NCBI RefSeq assembly: GCF_036867135.1
Contig: NZ_JBAJIJ010000002.1
Span: 248,001 to 312,000, forward strand
Length of the DNA stretch: 64,000 bases
Reading direction: 5' to 3'
Origin: Aeromicrobium sp. Sec7.5
GTDB taxonomy: Bacteria; Actinomycetota; Actinomycetes; Propionibacteriales; Nocardioidaceae
Shown: positions 24,921 to 33,312 of the stretch, piece by piece
Layout: each line of letters begins with the position of its first letter
Numbering within the stretch: the first letter of the stretch is position 1
Translations under genes and position numbers: made by a program
Notes under the pieces: generated by a model
Databases searched by the model: none
The model's input: only the letters and a program-made list of their open reading frames with translations
What the model was told of the DNA's origin: nothing

Positions 24921-25690
24921 CTACGACACGATGTCGGAGATGCCCGGGGATACCGTCACCGCTCTACCGACGCGCTCGGCCGCCTCATCACCGTACGCGC
25001 CCGCCAGGCGGGCCAGGAAGGCCTCCCGGTCGAGCTCGTACTCCTGCGTGCCGGTGGTCTCGACGACGGACGCGGCGACGGTGCAGCCGACCTGCGCGCA
25101 CGTGGTGAGGTCCAGACCCGCGGGCGAGTCCCGCCAGGAACCCGCCCCGGAAGCTGTCGCCGACGCCGGTCGGATCGACGGCCTCGATCCCGCTGATGGC
25201 ATCCACGTCGACGCGGTTGCCGTCCGCGTCGGCGACCGTGACCCCGTCCTTGCCACGAGTGATGACCTGCACACCCACAGCGGCCTTGACCTCGGCGGAC
25301 GACCACCCCGTCTTCTGCTCGACGAGTGCGGCCTCGTAGTCGTTGGTGAACAGGTAGGCAGCGCCCTCGATGAGCTGACGGATCAGGTCGCCATCGGCCC
25401 ACGCCAGCTGCTGCGACGGATCGGCGGCGAACGGCAGACCGACCTCGCGCGCCGCCTGTGTGTGCCGCAGCATGGCTTCCGGGTCGTCGGGCCCGATCAG
25501 GAGCAGGTCGACCGGGGCCTCGGCGTGGAGCGCGGCGACGTCGATCGATCGCGCCTCGGACATCGCGCCGGGGTAGAACGTCACGATCTGCGCGTGGGCC
25601 TCATCGGTCGTGATGGTGCACAGCGCCGTGTGCAGCGACGGCGACACGTGGACACGCGAGCAGTCGACGCCGGCCTTTGACCGCACTGAG
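24921..25690 (-). pseudogene. PfkB-family carbohydrate/adenosine kinase remnant
   Basis: This is the C-terminal ~255 residues of a ribokinase-type sugar/adenosine kinase, the usual neighbour of ctaC in actinobacteria (compare Rv2202c). Conserved stretches are SRVHVSPSLHTALCTITTDE, LLIGPDDPEAMLRHTQAARE, AAYLFTNDYEAALVEQ and the catalytic anion hole EAVDPTGVGDSFRGGF. Soon after this motif (near 25115-25130) the frame shifts, and the rest (AQVGCTVAASVVETTGTQEY) is read in another frame to the stop. The first third is missing, cut where mobile-element sequence begins at ~25690. It cannot make an active enzyme. Confidence 0.85.
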
Positions 25691-25692
25691 GG

Positions 25693-26330
25693 GGAATGCT
25701 CGTCGTCGATCGCGCTGATGACCTGCGCCGCCACCTGGCCGGCCCTCTGCAGGAGCAGGCGCAGCTCGTGCGCCCGGTGCCTGCTGAGGCCGAGACCGCC
25801 TTCTTCCACGCTGCGACCTCGGGCCGGATCGATCCGGAGCATGCGCGCACGATGACGGGGATGGTGCTGCAGACCGCACGCGAGACCCGGCACATGCAAC
25901 TCGGAATCAGCCAGCCGCCACGTCACTGCAGCAGGTGGTCTCGGCGTCCGCCAGCGATCCGGGCCTTCCCGACCTGGTCCGCAACTCGGTGCAGGACGCG
26001 TCGACGGCGTTGGACCATGCGCGCCGCGGTGCTCACCGCGTCTGCGAGGACCTCCCGCTGCTCGAGCGGACACCCGCGCTCGACGTCGCGGGCCCGGCCG
26101 ACCAACCCAGGCTGCCGCTCTCGAGCGACCCCAACGCGGGCCGATCTCCCGGCCGCGCCCACGAGGACCACCAGATGTCCCGATCGGTGGAGGCCGCGAA
26201 CCACGGCGTCACCGGTGACCCTCACCGAAGGCCGGCTGCGTCCACAAGCCCCACCGTCCACAGGTCGCGATGTGCCTCTGGAAGCCGTGCCTCGGTGGGC
26301 TACACGCTCGTGCCACACGCGCCCGACAGA
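25693..26330 (+). pseudogene. Decayed paralogue of gene A
   Basis: The stretch LVVDRADDLRRHLAGPLQEQ continues to GRIDPEHARTMTGMVLQTAR and matches gene A at 9.4-10.0 kb closely. The first ~60 residues are missing. Near 25915-25930 the frame shifts and the match resumes as SDPGLPDLVRNSVQDASTAL and HRVCEDLPLLERTPALDV. It is followed in order by remnants of B and C, so the whole three-gene unit was once present here. The left end abuts the truncated kinase. Confidence 0.8.
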
Positions 26331-26336
26331 CAGGAC

Positions 26337-26706
26337 ATGACCATGACCAACACCACGACCGATCCCCGATTCCTCGACCTGGGCCAACACCTCATCGAGA
26401 TCCTCGAGTGCGATCAACCGCGAGGCGGCACAGACCGACATCTACGGCCTCGCCCCGTTCGCGGCCTCGGAGATCTCCAAGCTCGCGTACGACGCCCTGA
26501 CGGCCAGCCAGCGCATTCAGCGCCTCACTGACCTGCCAGCGCCGTTCCCGCCCGACCCGCCGGTCAGCCGGATGGTCGACCTTGAGCCGGCCGCCCAGAA
26601 TCTCGTCGAGCTCGTAGGTGCCGATCTCGACGTCGACGTGCAGATAACGATCGCGAATATCGTCCGAGTTCTGGACGGGGTGCAACGCTATGCCCACATC
26701 GCTTGA
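26337..26706 (+). pseudogene. Decayed paralogue of gene B (single frameshift)
   Basis: It begins MTMTNTTTDPRFLDLGQHLI in the same style as gene B. After EILE the frame shifts, and the match resumes as AINREAAQTDIYGLAPFAAS, ISKLAYDALTASQRIQRLTD and a closing ANIVRVLDGVQRYAHIA before TGA. One base near 26405 would repair it. The stop overlaps the start of the C remnant by 17 bases, exactly as in the intact operon. Confidence 0.8.
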
Positions 26707-26860
26707 CCACCTCCGGGGCGCCCAGGACCACATGATGCGCGCACGCAACACCGCCGGCGTCGACGCCGGCGAGCTGGTCCGCGGAAGGAGTGCGATCACC
26801 CGCGCGGCCCGTGCCGCGCACGAGGCCATGCTTCACGACTGCCAAACTGGGCGGATGCGT
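26690..26860 (+). pseudogene. Decayed paralogue of gene C (N-terminus only)
   Basis: MPTSLDHLRGAQDHMMRARN, then AGVDAGELVRGRSAITRAAR and AAHEAM, match the first ~45 residues of gene C. After that similarity stops and an unrelated sequence follows. It supports the start chosen for the intact gene C. Confidence 0.78.
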
Positions 26861-26984
26861 CCCTTGAAGCCGCGAGTGACGTGGATCGCCGCTGCTCGAA
26901 CGAGGCGGAGCACCCCGGAATGTTCCGTCCACGCACCTACAGAGTCTGTACCTTCGGAAGCCTTGGGGGACGGAAGCGTCAGGG

Positions 26985-27356
26985 AAGCTGAAGTGATCTC
27001 TTGACCCCCAGACGGATGAGGGTGTTCTCGGCGATCCGGTGACCTTGACCGTCTCGACGTCGGTTGAGGTCGCGCGCCAGAGAGGAGAGCTCGGCCTACT
27101 GGTCAGCGCTCAGGCGAGTCTCTTTGCGCTCAAGCTGATCGAACCTCCCTCCCCCGGCGACGCCACGCGGCGCCGCTTGCGGGGTCTTCGCGGCCGAGTT
27201 CTTCGGCGCGGTGCTCGTAGCCACACGCTTGGCCGCCTTCGGCTTCGACGGCGCCGGAGCGTCGATGGGAGCAGCTGCCCCGCGCGCCCCCGGCGGCGGG
27301 GCCTCGGGGGCCCTGTCGATTGTGGGAAGCATCGAGCTGAAGTCTCGTCGCGCCAT
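26985..27356 (-). pseudogene. ParB-like (ribbon-helix-helix type) partition protein remnant
   Basis: It starts MARRDFSSMLPTIDRAPE and has a Pro/Ala/Lys-rich linker. FDQLERKETRLSADQ, an in-frame TAG, then AELSSLARDLNRRRDG and HRIAENTLIRLGV follow. The last segment resembles the C-terminal DNA-binding motif of small plasmid partition proteins. The stop codon interrupts it, and the C-terminus is lost. Its ATG overlaps the stop of the ParA-like remnant as TGATG, the usual parA-parB arrangement. Confidence 0.55.
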
Positions 27357-27480
27357 CAGGAGGCCACGTTGGCGAACTGTGTCAGGAGTTCGGAGTTGAC
27401 CTTGCGGAAGTCCTCGACCGCCCGTAGCGCCTCCGGCTTCACTACTGTGGCGCTACGGTCCGTGAGGGGCTCGCAGCCAC
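27356..27480 (-). pseudogene. C-terminal fragment of a ParA-like gene
   Basis: About 35-40 residues ending AVEDFRKVNSELLTQFANVA precede a stop that overlaps the start of the ParB-like remnant (TGATG). Position and coupling indicate the tail of a partition ATPase. The ATPase core is absent, and the fragment is joined to a trpD fragment upstream. The assignment relies mainly on arrangement. Confidence 0.4.
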
Positions 27481-27735
27481 CCTCAGCGGAGGGGACCGAC
27501 GTGACGGAACGACGGGTGGAACAGGCGGGCGAAGCAGAACGTGATGCTGGCACGGTCGTACACGTCGACGATCCGGCCGGCCGGCACGTACAGGCGCACG
27601 CTGAGCGCCTCCAGCACGCCGGCTGCTCGACGCGCGTCCCACCCTTCGTGTCAGCGCGACCGCGAACCCGGCGATCTGGGCGTCCGACGCTTGGCCGTCG
27701 AGGATCTCGCCCATCGCCCACCATCCGGCTCGAGG
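27480..27735 (-). pseudogene. trpD: Anthranilate phosphoribosyltransferase remnant (internal deletion)
   Basis: Two separated pieces of TrpD are visible. [20 protein letters not shown] plus VAL comes from the N-terminal helical domain. A second piece in another frame includes VDVYDRASITFCFARLFHP then SFRHVGPL, the substrate-binding region. The stretch between (roughly a hundred residues including the glycine-rich PRPP loop) is missing, and so is the C-terminus. trpD beside ctaE is the normal actinobacterial order, so this is a resident gene destroyed in place. Confidence 0.78.
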
Positions 27736-27748
27736 TCACGGCGGGCCG

Positions 27749-27829
27749 TCAGGCTTGGCGGACGTCGCGGTCGTCGCTGTAGACGAGGACTCGCAGGAGG
27801 CGGTCACTGGGCACGTTCGGATCGTACAT
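27749..27829 (-). pseudogene. Response-regulator N-terminal remnant
   Basis: [20 protein letters not shown] then RDVRQA ends at a TGA after 26 codons. In related genomes a response-regulator-like gene with this kind of N-terminus lies between trpD and ctaE. The rest of the gene is lost at a junction with trpD sequence. The start codon is ten bases from the ctaE start on the opposite strand. Confidence 0.55.
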
Positions 27830-27838
27830 AATGATGCC

Positions 27839-28477
27839 GTGGCGACTACTTCTGCGATCCCCGCGTCCCGACTTCATGGCCAGGAAGGCCGCCCGTCCAT
27901 GGTGACGGTCGGCACGATCATCTGGCTCGCGAGCGACCTGTTGTTCTTCGCGGCCCTGTTCGCCGCCTACTTCACGGTCCGCAACGTCACCCCCGAGCTG
28001 TGGGCCCAGGAGACCGAGCTCCTGAACTTCCCGTTCGCCGCCACGAACACCTCGATCCTCGTGGCGTCGTCGATCACCTGCCAGCTGGGCGTGTTCGCCG
28101 CCGCGCGCGGCAAGGCTGGTCGCAGCGCCGGCATCCTCAACGTGCGCCAGTGGGGCATGCGCGAGTGGTTCATCCTCTCGTTCGCCATGGGCGCGGTCTT
28201 CGTGGCCGGCCAGGCCACCGAGTACGCCGAGCTCATCGAGCACGGCCTGACCCTCTCCTCGTCGGCCTACGGCAGCCTCTTCTACCTCGCGACCGGCTTC
28301 CACGGCATCCACGTCGTCGCCGGCCTGATCGCGTTCTTGCTCGTCGTCGGACGCACCTTCGTGACACGCAAGTTCACCCACGAACAGGCGATCAGCGCGA
28401 TCGTCGTGTCGTACTACTGGCACTTCGTGGACGTCGTCTGGGTGGCGCTCTTCGCCTCCATCTACATCCTGCAGTGA
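27839..28477 (+). CDS. ctaE: Cytochrome c oxidase subunit III
   Basis: A 212-residue membrane protein taking the GTG of the [13 protein letters not shown] frame as start. Five helices are visible, for example [20 protein letters not shown] and [20 protein letters not shown]. The family signatures [15 protein letters not shown] and [17 protein letters not shown] are intact. It completes the four-subunit aa3 oxidase with CtaC, CtaD and CtaF. In most actinobacteria qcrC-qcrA-qcrB follow directly. Here they are absent and an IS5 fragment begins within 20 bases of the stop. Confidence 0.95.
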   Translation: MATTSAIPASRLHGQEGRPSMVTVGTIIWLASDLLFFAALFAAYFTVRNVTPELWAQETELLNFPFAATNTSILVASSITCQLGVFAAARGKAGRSAGILNVRQWGMREWFILSFAMGAVFVAGQATEYAELIEHGLTLSSSAYGSLFYLATGFHGIHVVAGLIAFLLVVGRTFVTRKFTHEQAISAIVVSYYWHFVDVVWVALFASIYILQ

Positions 28478-28489
28478 GCAAGGCTCACC

Positions 28490-28640
28490 TAAGGAATCGC
28501 TGATCTATCCGGCGGGTCGGCTCGTGTCGATGCGCTGGTGTTGGTGGAATCGCGGGAGAATTGGGCATGCGCAGCGTGCAGTCTTCGTTCACTGACGTCG
28601 AGTACGGGAATCGTCGGCGGGTTTTTCGCCGTGAAGAGTT
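28490..28640 (+). pseudogene. IS5-family left-end fragment
   Basis: After GGAATCGCTGATCTATCC, which looks like an IS5-type terminus, a frame starts MRSVQSSFTDVEYGNRRRVF and ends at RREEF. This is the typical first ~25 residues of IS5-family transposases. The rest is missing. It sits where the qcr operon would be expected. The 60 bases after it hold no recognisable feature. Confidence 0.6.
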
Positions 28641-28700
28641 CCGGTCCCCGGCTCGACAACCCCCAGCAGAACCCGAGCGGTCCCACATACCGTCTAGCAC

Positions 28701-29078
28701 TCAGCCGGTGACCTCGCACGAACGAATGACGCCCGTGACTGCCCTCTCGGTGGTGGTGAGGGTCAAGGGGTGCCGCACGATCTCCCGATCAGAGGCGGGG
28801 ATGGTGATCGTCTTCTCACCGACGATCGAGTGATCGAGCGCCTGCGCGTAGACACTGCACGTGACCGCTGTGGGCTCCGGCCGGATGATCTCCAGCTCAA
28901 GGTCGATCTGGGTGTCGGAGACGACGTCGAACGAGTACACCTCGGTCGACACGGGGCGCGGCTGCAGCGCAATCCACGCCGCCCACGCCACCCCCAAGCT
29001 GATGCCGACGCCGGCGACGACCCACCACAACCAGCGCGGCGAGGTGCGGGTGCCGTAGCGATCGGTGAGGTCGGTCAT
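28701..29078 (-). CDS. DUF4307 membrane-anchored protein
   Basis: A complete 125-residue protein. A short cytosolic N-terminus (MTDLTDRYGTRTSPRW) is followed by one membrane helix (LWWVVAGVGISLGVAWAAWI). An extracellular beta-rich domain with a conserved cysteine pair follows (TAVTCSVYAQALDHSIVGEK and VIRSCEVTG). DUF4307 genes usually stand divergent from mca in actinobacteria, and that holds here. Function is unknown. It appears intact although mca is broken. Confidence 0.85.
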   Translation of the reverse strand: MTDLTDRYGTRTSPRWLWWVVAGVGISLGVAWAAWIALQPRPVSTEVYSFDVVSDTQIDLELEIIRPEPTAVTCSVYAQALDHSIVGEKTITIPASDREIVRHPLTLTTTERAVTGVIRSCEVTG

Positions 29079-29124
29079 GGGTCCAGTGTCTCATCAAGGT
29101 TCACCTGACCCGAGATACTGGCGG

Positions 29125-29916
29125 GTGGAGGAACGGCCGCGACTGATGCACGTGGCGACGTGCACCGGGGGCGAGCGCGGATCGATTCTGAATCCGAGCT
29201 TTCAGCACCCAGGCATCTAGGACGACCCCGATCTCATCACCGAGATCCGGCGCGAGGAGATGGAGCGCGCCCGCGACATCCTCGGCGTCACCCAGGACTG
29301 GCTCGGCTGGGTCGACTCCGGCTGGCCCGACGGCGACCCGAAGCCGCCCCTGCCGGAGGGCTGCTTCGCGCTGGTCCCACTCGAGGAGGCCGCGGCGCCG
29401 CTCGTGCGTCTCATCCGCTCGTTCCGTCCGCACGTCCTCACGACGTACGACGAGAACGGCGGCTACCCGCACCCCGACCACATCAAGTGTCACGAGATCA
29501 GCGTCTTCGCCTACGAGGCGGCTGCCGATCCTGAGCTGTACCCCGAGCTGGGGGAGCCGTGGCAGGTCAGCAAGCTCTACTACCAGGGTGGGTTCACCCG
29601 TGAGCGACTCGAGAAGGTCGGCGCCGCCATGGTCGCGCGCGGCCTCGAGAACCCGTACGTCGACTGGCTGAAGGACCGAGGTCCCAGGTCGGACCGCGGC
29701 GATCGCACCACGACGCGGGTCGAGTGTGCCGAGTACTTCCACGTCCGCGACGCCGCACTGATCGCACACGCCACGCAGATCGACCCGGACGGCTTCTGGT
29801 TCGCCGTGCCGCGGGAGGTCCAGACGGAGGCCTGGCCCACCGAGGACTTCGAGCTGGTCGACAGCAAGGTGCCCACGACCCTGCCCCAGGACGACTTGTT
29901 CGCAGGCCTACGCTGA
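29125..29916 (+). pseudogene. mca: Mycothiol S-conjugate amidase, inactivated
   Basis: From a GTG the frame reads EERPRLMHVATCTGGERGS. Intact Mca proteins have about 25 more residues between RLM and VATCTGGERG, including the zinc-binding AHPDDE motif, so an in-frame deletion removed the active site. A TAG at 29218 then interrupts the frame. The rest is well conserved (DWLGWVDSGWPDGDPKPPLP, YDENGGYPHPDHIKCHE, DGFWFAVP). Mca detoxifies mycothiol conjugates and this copy cannot. A separate internal ATG at 29260 would give a protein lacking the first zinc ligands. Confidence 0.87.
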
Positions 29917-29920
29917 ACCC

Positions 29921-30208
29921 ATGTACGACATCGCGAGCAGCGTGCTCGACGTCTCCGGAAGGGTGCTGGTCGCCGCCGGTGACCTGATCGTCGCCTCCGG
30001 TGAGCGCCGGGAGCTGGACCCCAACATCGTGAAGCCCGGCTGGGTCGCGCTCCTCATCTTCGTCGCCATGGCCGTCACGCTCGCCCTGCTGATGTGGTCC
30101 TTCGCGCGCATCTCGCGCCGCGCCCGTGACCCGTGGGAGGGCGAGGCCGCCGACGAGGGCGACCGCTCCCCCGACAGCCCGGCCGCCCAGCGCCGCGACG
30201 ACGCCTGA
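29921..30208 (+). CDS. Small single-pass membrane protein downstream of mca
   Basis: A 95-residue protein, complete. A short N-terminal segment and a basic/acidic loop precede one membrane helix (WVALLIFVAMAVTLALLMWS), followed by a charged cytosolic tail (RISRRARDPWEGEAADEG). Genes like this commonly follow mca in actinobacteria. Function is unknown. It lies four bases after the mca stop and probably shares its transcript. Confidence 0.75.
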   Translation: MYDIASSVLDVSGRVLVAAGDLIVASGERRELDPNIVKPGWVALLIFVAMAVTLALLMWSFARISRRARDPWEGEAADEGDRSPDSPAAQRRDDA

Positions 30209-30218
30209 GCCCAGCTCA

Positions 30219-30325
30219 TGGCCAACCGCCTCGCTGACGCCCAGTCGCCATACCTGCAGCAGCACGCCGACAACCCGGTCGACTGGTGGGAGTGGACCGG
30301 CGAGGCCTTCGCCCTGGCCCGTGTG
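30219..30325 (+). pseudogene. DUF255/thioredoxin-domain protein, truncated after ~35 codons
   Basis: [20 protein letters not shown] then [15 protein letters not shown] is the unmistakable N-terminus of the YyaL/DUF255 family. These are large proteins of over 600 residues with an N-terminal thioredoxin fold. The match ends at about 30322, just before the expected CHWCH motif, and unrelated sequence follows. This point is the left boundary of the next block of mobile DNA. Confidence 0.82.
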
Positions 30326-30385
30326 CAGGTTAGCGGCCTTCGGGGTCCACGACATCGCTGCAACCCTAATTGAACGGTATTGACG

Positions 30386-30873
30386 TTAGTCCCGCTCGAC
30401 GCAGCGGCCCAAGGTGCGAAAGATCGTGCGCAACGACGGCCCCGCAACACCCAAATCCGTCAGCACCTGGACTGTATCGGCCTTTGACGTCGGCTCGATG
30501 ATCCTGGCCAGCACCAACGCACGGAACGCGTCATCACCGACAGCATCGAAACCGAGCTGACTATAAATCTCGGTCAGCACATTCCATAAGGTCAACGCCG
30601 AGGTCCGCACCACCTTGTCGCCTCCAGCGACGGTGCGGGGACGCTCCGCCTCGGCACGTTGACTACGTCGTTGCCAGGGCGGGTCCAGTCAGCAACATCG
30701 TCGATGCTGACCTGCGCCTGGTCGAGCACACCAAGATCAAGAGACGCTTGCCCCTCGTGAAGCAGGTCGCGTGCCGCGTTCACCAAGAGCGTCAATTCGG
30801 CATCGGTATGCGCCGAACCGATGTGATCGCCCTCGACGCCGCCGAGGCGCTCACCGAGCGCGCACAGCAACAC
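30386..30873 (-). pseudogene. IS1634-family transposase fragment
   Basis: Two frames together give the N-terminal part of an IS1634-type transposase. HIGSAHTDAELTLLVNAARD and HEGQASLDLGVLDQ lie upstream. After a frameshift near 30613, VVRTSALTLWNVLTEIYSQL and FRALVLARIIEPTSKADTVQ follow. The catalytic DDE domain is missing, as is the extreme N-terminus. It is non-functional debris. Confidence 0.72.
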
Positions 30874-30899
30874 AACGCAAGCCTCCAGGTGGCCGGTTT

Positions 30900-31116
30900 C
30901 TGTCCGAGCCTCACCTCAACATCGCCGACAACCTCCGCCGCCTGGGCGCATTCGGCGCAGCCGCCGAGCACATCAAGAACGCCGACCAGCACACCTCCGC
31001 CCTATCGGAGGACGTCTAGGGCGACACGCTCCGCACGGCCATCAGCGAGGTCCAGCAGGCCATCGAAAACCGTGGCACCGAGCGCCGAGCATCCGCGCCC
31101 GGTGCAGCGCAGTGAC
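30900..31116 (+). pseudogene. TPR-like gene tail with an in-frame stop
   Basis: The frame reads EPHLNIADNLRRLGAFGAAA then EHIKNADQHTSALSEDV. A TAG follows, then GDTLRTAISEVQQAIENRGT to a TGA. The pattern resembles the end of small tetratricopeptide proteins. The upstream part is missing. The identification is tentative. Confidence 0.4.
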
Positions 31117-31234
31117 GCAGAGGAATGCGCCACTGACGGTTGAAGACCGGCGCCGACTCGTCCAGCACGGCGATGACGGCTGATTTCTGCGATCACCGCA
31201 AGGAACCTGCCGGCGCTCATGGACGGCCAGCCCG

Positions 31235-31879
31235 TCAGTCCAGAAGTTCACCTGTCTGAGGGTCGACGACGCTGAGCCTGGGTGCCCCGGGCAGCGTCGC
31301 CGCCTGGCCCGGTTCGGTGCTCAGCGTGCGAAGGTCGCCGGCGTACGCCTCGGTGCGCCTCCGGACCTCCGGCTCGGAAACGTGGTTGAGGTACCGGCTT
31401 CGCGCTGGCCATTGGGAGTGCTGACGCTCGCAGTGCGACTGCATCCTCGCGCGCATGCGCTCGAGGAACGCGGGCAGCGTGTACCGGTGCCATTCCTCGA
31501 TCGGGTCGCTGGTGAGCGCCTCGTGGGTGCGGTACCGCTGATCGGCCAGCACCGCGAGCTCGTGGATCAGGTGCGGGTGCCGTGGCCAGCATGGCGGGAT
31601 GATCCCGGCCGGGTCGAAGACGTACTCATGGTTGATCCAGGCCGCGACGCGATCCAGCCACTTCCAGAGGTCAGTTCTCAGGACGGGGTCGGTGCACGTC
31701 GCTGGCAGCCATGGACGCGGAAGTGCGTTGAGATCGCCGAGCTCGGCGATCTGCGCTGGTGTGCCGTTGGCGGCGACCGCGAGCTCGCGGTAGGCCAGAG
31801 AGACCCGGGACGTGGGCTTCGGGAACGGCCAGATCAGGCTTTCGTCCTCGGCGGCGGGCACCTCGTGAGCTGTGCTCAT
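31235..31879 (-). CDS. Conserved hypothetical protein of the transfer region
   Basis: A 214-residue soluble protein starting at the ATG of MSTAHEVPAAEDESLIWPFP. It has a central helical region with LWKWLDRVAAWINHEYVFDP, IIPPCWPRHPHLIHELAVLA and DQRYRTHEALTSDPIEEWHR, then an Arg/Glu-rich helix and a C-terminal VVDPQTGELL. I recognise the general pattern from actinobacterial conjugative elements but no function. Its start overlaps the VirD4 stop as ATGA, so it is the last gene of the transfer operon and probably acts near the coupling protein. Confidence 0.68.
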   Translation of the reverse strand: MSTAHEVPAAEDESLIWPFPKPTSRVSLAYRELAVAANGTPAQIAELGDLNALPRPWLPATCTDPVLRTDLWKWLDRVAAWINHEYVFDPAGIIPPCWPRHPHLIHELAVLADQRYRTHEALTSDPIEEWHRYTLPAFLERMRARMQSHCERQHSQWPARSRYLNHVSEPEVRRRTEAYAGDLRTLSTEPGQAATLPGAPRLSVVDPQTGELLD

Positions 31880-33312
31880 GTGGGCCACCCGCCCAGACCT
31901 CGACGCTGCGACTCCACCAGCGCCGCCGTGGCGCGGGCGGCCGGGTCGATCCGGTGGTGACGAGCGGACTCGACCCGGGCTCGAGCGGCTTCCTGCGCGC
32001 GCAACAGCTCCCGACCGGGGGCGCCGTCGATGCAGCGGTGCAGCTTGGCCAGCACGGGCCGGCCGTTCTCGGCGATCACGAGCGCCTGACGTTGCTCGAG
32101 CTGACGAATCTCGGCGCCGGTCAGGATGGGGATCTCGTCGCTGCTGCTCGAGCGGCCGGCCATCGCACCGCTCTGCCAGTTGAACCGGGTCACGCGGACG
32201 GGTCCGAGCAGGTCGGAGACCTCCTGATTGAAGGAGACGTCCTTGGAGCCACCGAACAGGGCCAGTACGTTCGTCAGCCCGAACAGCGCTCGGGCTTCCT
32301 GCTCGCCGAAGATCGCCGCCAGCTGACGCCACGTCTGGGCCGCGTAGATGAAGGACAGACCGAGGGCGCGCTCGTTGGCCATGCGGGTGCGCAGGGTCGG
32401 CAGCGGCGCGGTCGACGGCAGCTCGTCGAGAACCGCCACCATCGGCGGGCACAGTCGCCCGTGGGGCGAGGAGTTCGCGAGCTCGAGGGCGGTGTCCAGG
32501 ACGTGTTCGGCCACGGCGGTCATCAGCGGTGACGCCGACGCGTAGGGGTCTTCTCGGCCGAGGAGGTAGATCGTGCCGCCGCGACTGATGATGTCCGCGA
32601 CGTCGGTGGCTCGCCTCCCCCGCCCGGGGACGCACCGGCGCCGGATGTCGCCTTGGAAGAACAGCGACATCGCCTGCTGGACGGTCGTCGCGGTGTTGCC
32701 CGCGGTGCGGTCGTCACCGCGCAGCGCCCCCTGCAGGAGCCCGTGCCAGAACGGAGCGGCGTGCGGGTGCTCGCGCAGGATCTCCTCGGGCTCGGTCGCG
32801 GCGCGCGGGTTGGCGACCCATTCCAGGACGTCGTCGAGGCCGCGACCACTGAGAGCTGCGGCGTGAAAGAACGCCTGGATGACCTTGGACGCTTCGGCGG
32901 CGTAGAACCGTGCGGCGTCGTCGGTGTGGGAGGAGCCCTTGACCGTGCCGGCGGTGAACGCCTTTGCTCGACGTTCGGCGAGCATCGGGTCGACGCACCC
33001 GGCGACCGGGTCGAAGACGAACTCCGGCAGCCCGGGCGCGAGACCGAACGGATCCAGCACGGCGCAGGGGCGGTCATCGGCGCTGCGGGCGTCGATCGTC
33101 AGCAGCAGGTCCTCGACCTTGGTCATCGTGACCAGCGCGGCGCCTGGGGCGCCCAGCAACGCCGGCACCAAAATATCGAGCGTCTTGCCCGAACCCTGCG
33201 GGCCGATGACGCCGGTCGTGCGGTCCCACGGCACCCACAGCTCCTTGCCGGTGCGTGGCTCGTGGGCCTTGCCGAGCTTCCATCCGACTTGTGTCGGGTC
33301 GAATGTCTTCAT
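31876..33312 (-). CDS. VirD4/TraG-type conjugative coupling ATPase
   Basis: A 478-residue P-loop ATPase starting at the ATG of MKTFDPTQVGWKLGKAHEPR. Walker A is GVIGPQGSGKTLDILVPALL and Walker B is MVAVLDELPSTAPLPTLRTR. A conserved arginine/glutamine region (SFIYAAQTWRQLAAIFGEQE) and the AGRSSSSDEIPILTGAEIRQ segment are typical of TraD/TcpA/VirD4 proteins. The protein lacks the usual N-terminal membrane helices. These seem to be supplied by the 156-residue gene immediately upstream, which overlaps it as ATGA. It should dock the relaxase-DNA complex to the secretion channel. Confidence 0.92.
   Translation of the reverse strand: MKTFDPTQVGWKLGKAHEPRTGKELWVPWDRTTGVIGPQGSGKTLDILVPALLGAPGAALVTMTKVEDLLLTIDARSADDRPCAVLDPFGLAPGLPEFVFDPVAGCVDPMLAERRAKAFTAGTVKGSSHTDDAARFYAAEASKVIQAFFHAAALSGRGLDDVLEWVANPRAATEPEEILREHPHAAPFWHGLLQGALRGDDRTAGNTATTVQQAMSLFFQGDIRRRCVPGRGRRATDVADIISRGGTIYLLGREDPYASASPLMTAVAEHVLDTALELANSSPHGRLCPPMVAVLDELPSTAPLPTLRTRMANERALGLSFIYAAQTWRQLAAIFGEQEARALFGLTNVLALFGGSKDVSFNQEVSDLLGPVRVTRFNWQSGAMAGRSSSSDEIPILTGAEIRQLEQRQALVIAENGRPVLAKLHRCIDGAPGRELLRAQEAARARVESARHHRIDPAARATAALVESQRRGLGGWPT

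Noticed and set aside
30748-31143. Plus-strand open frame across the IS1634 fragment
   Set aside because: The left half is antisense to clear IS1634 transposase sequence; only the later part in another frame looks coding.
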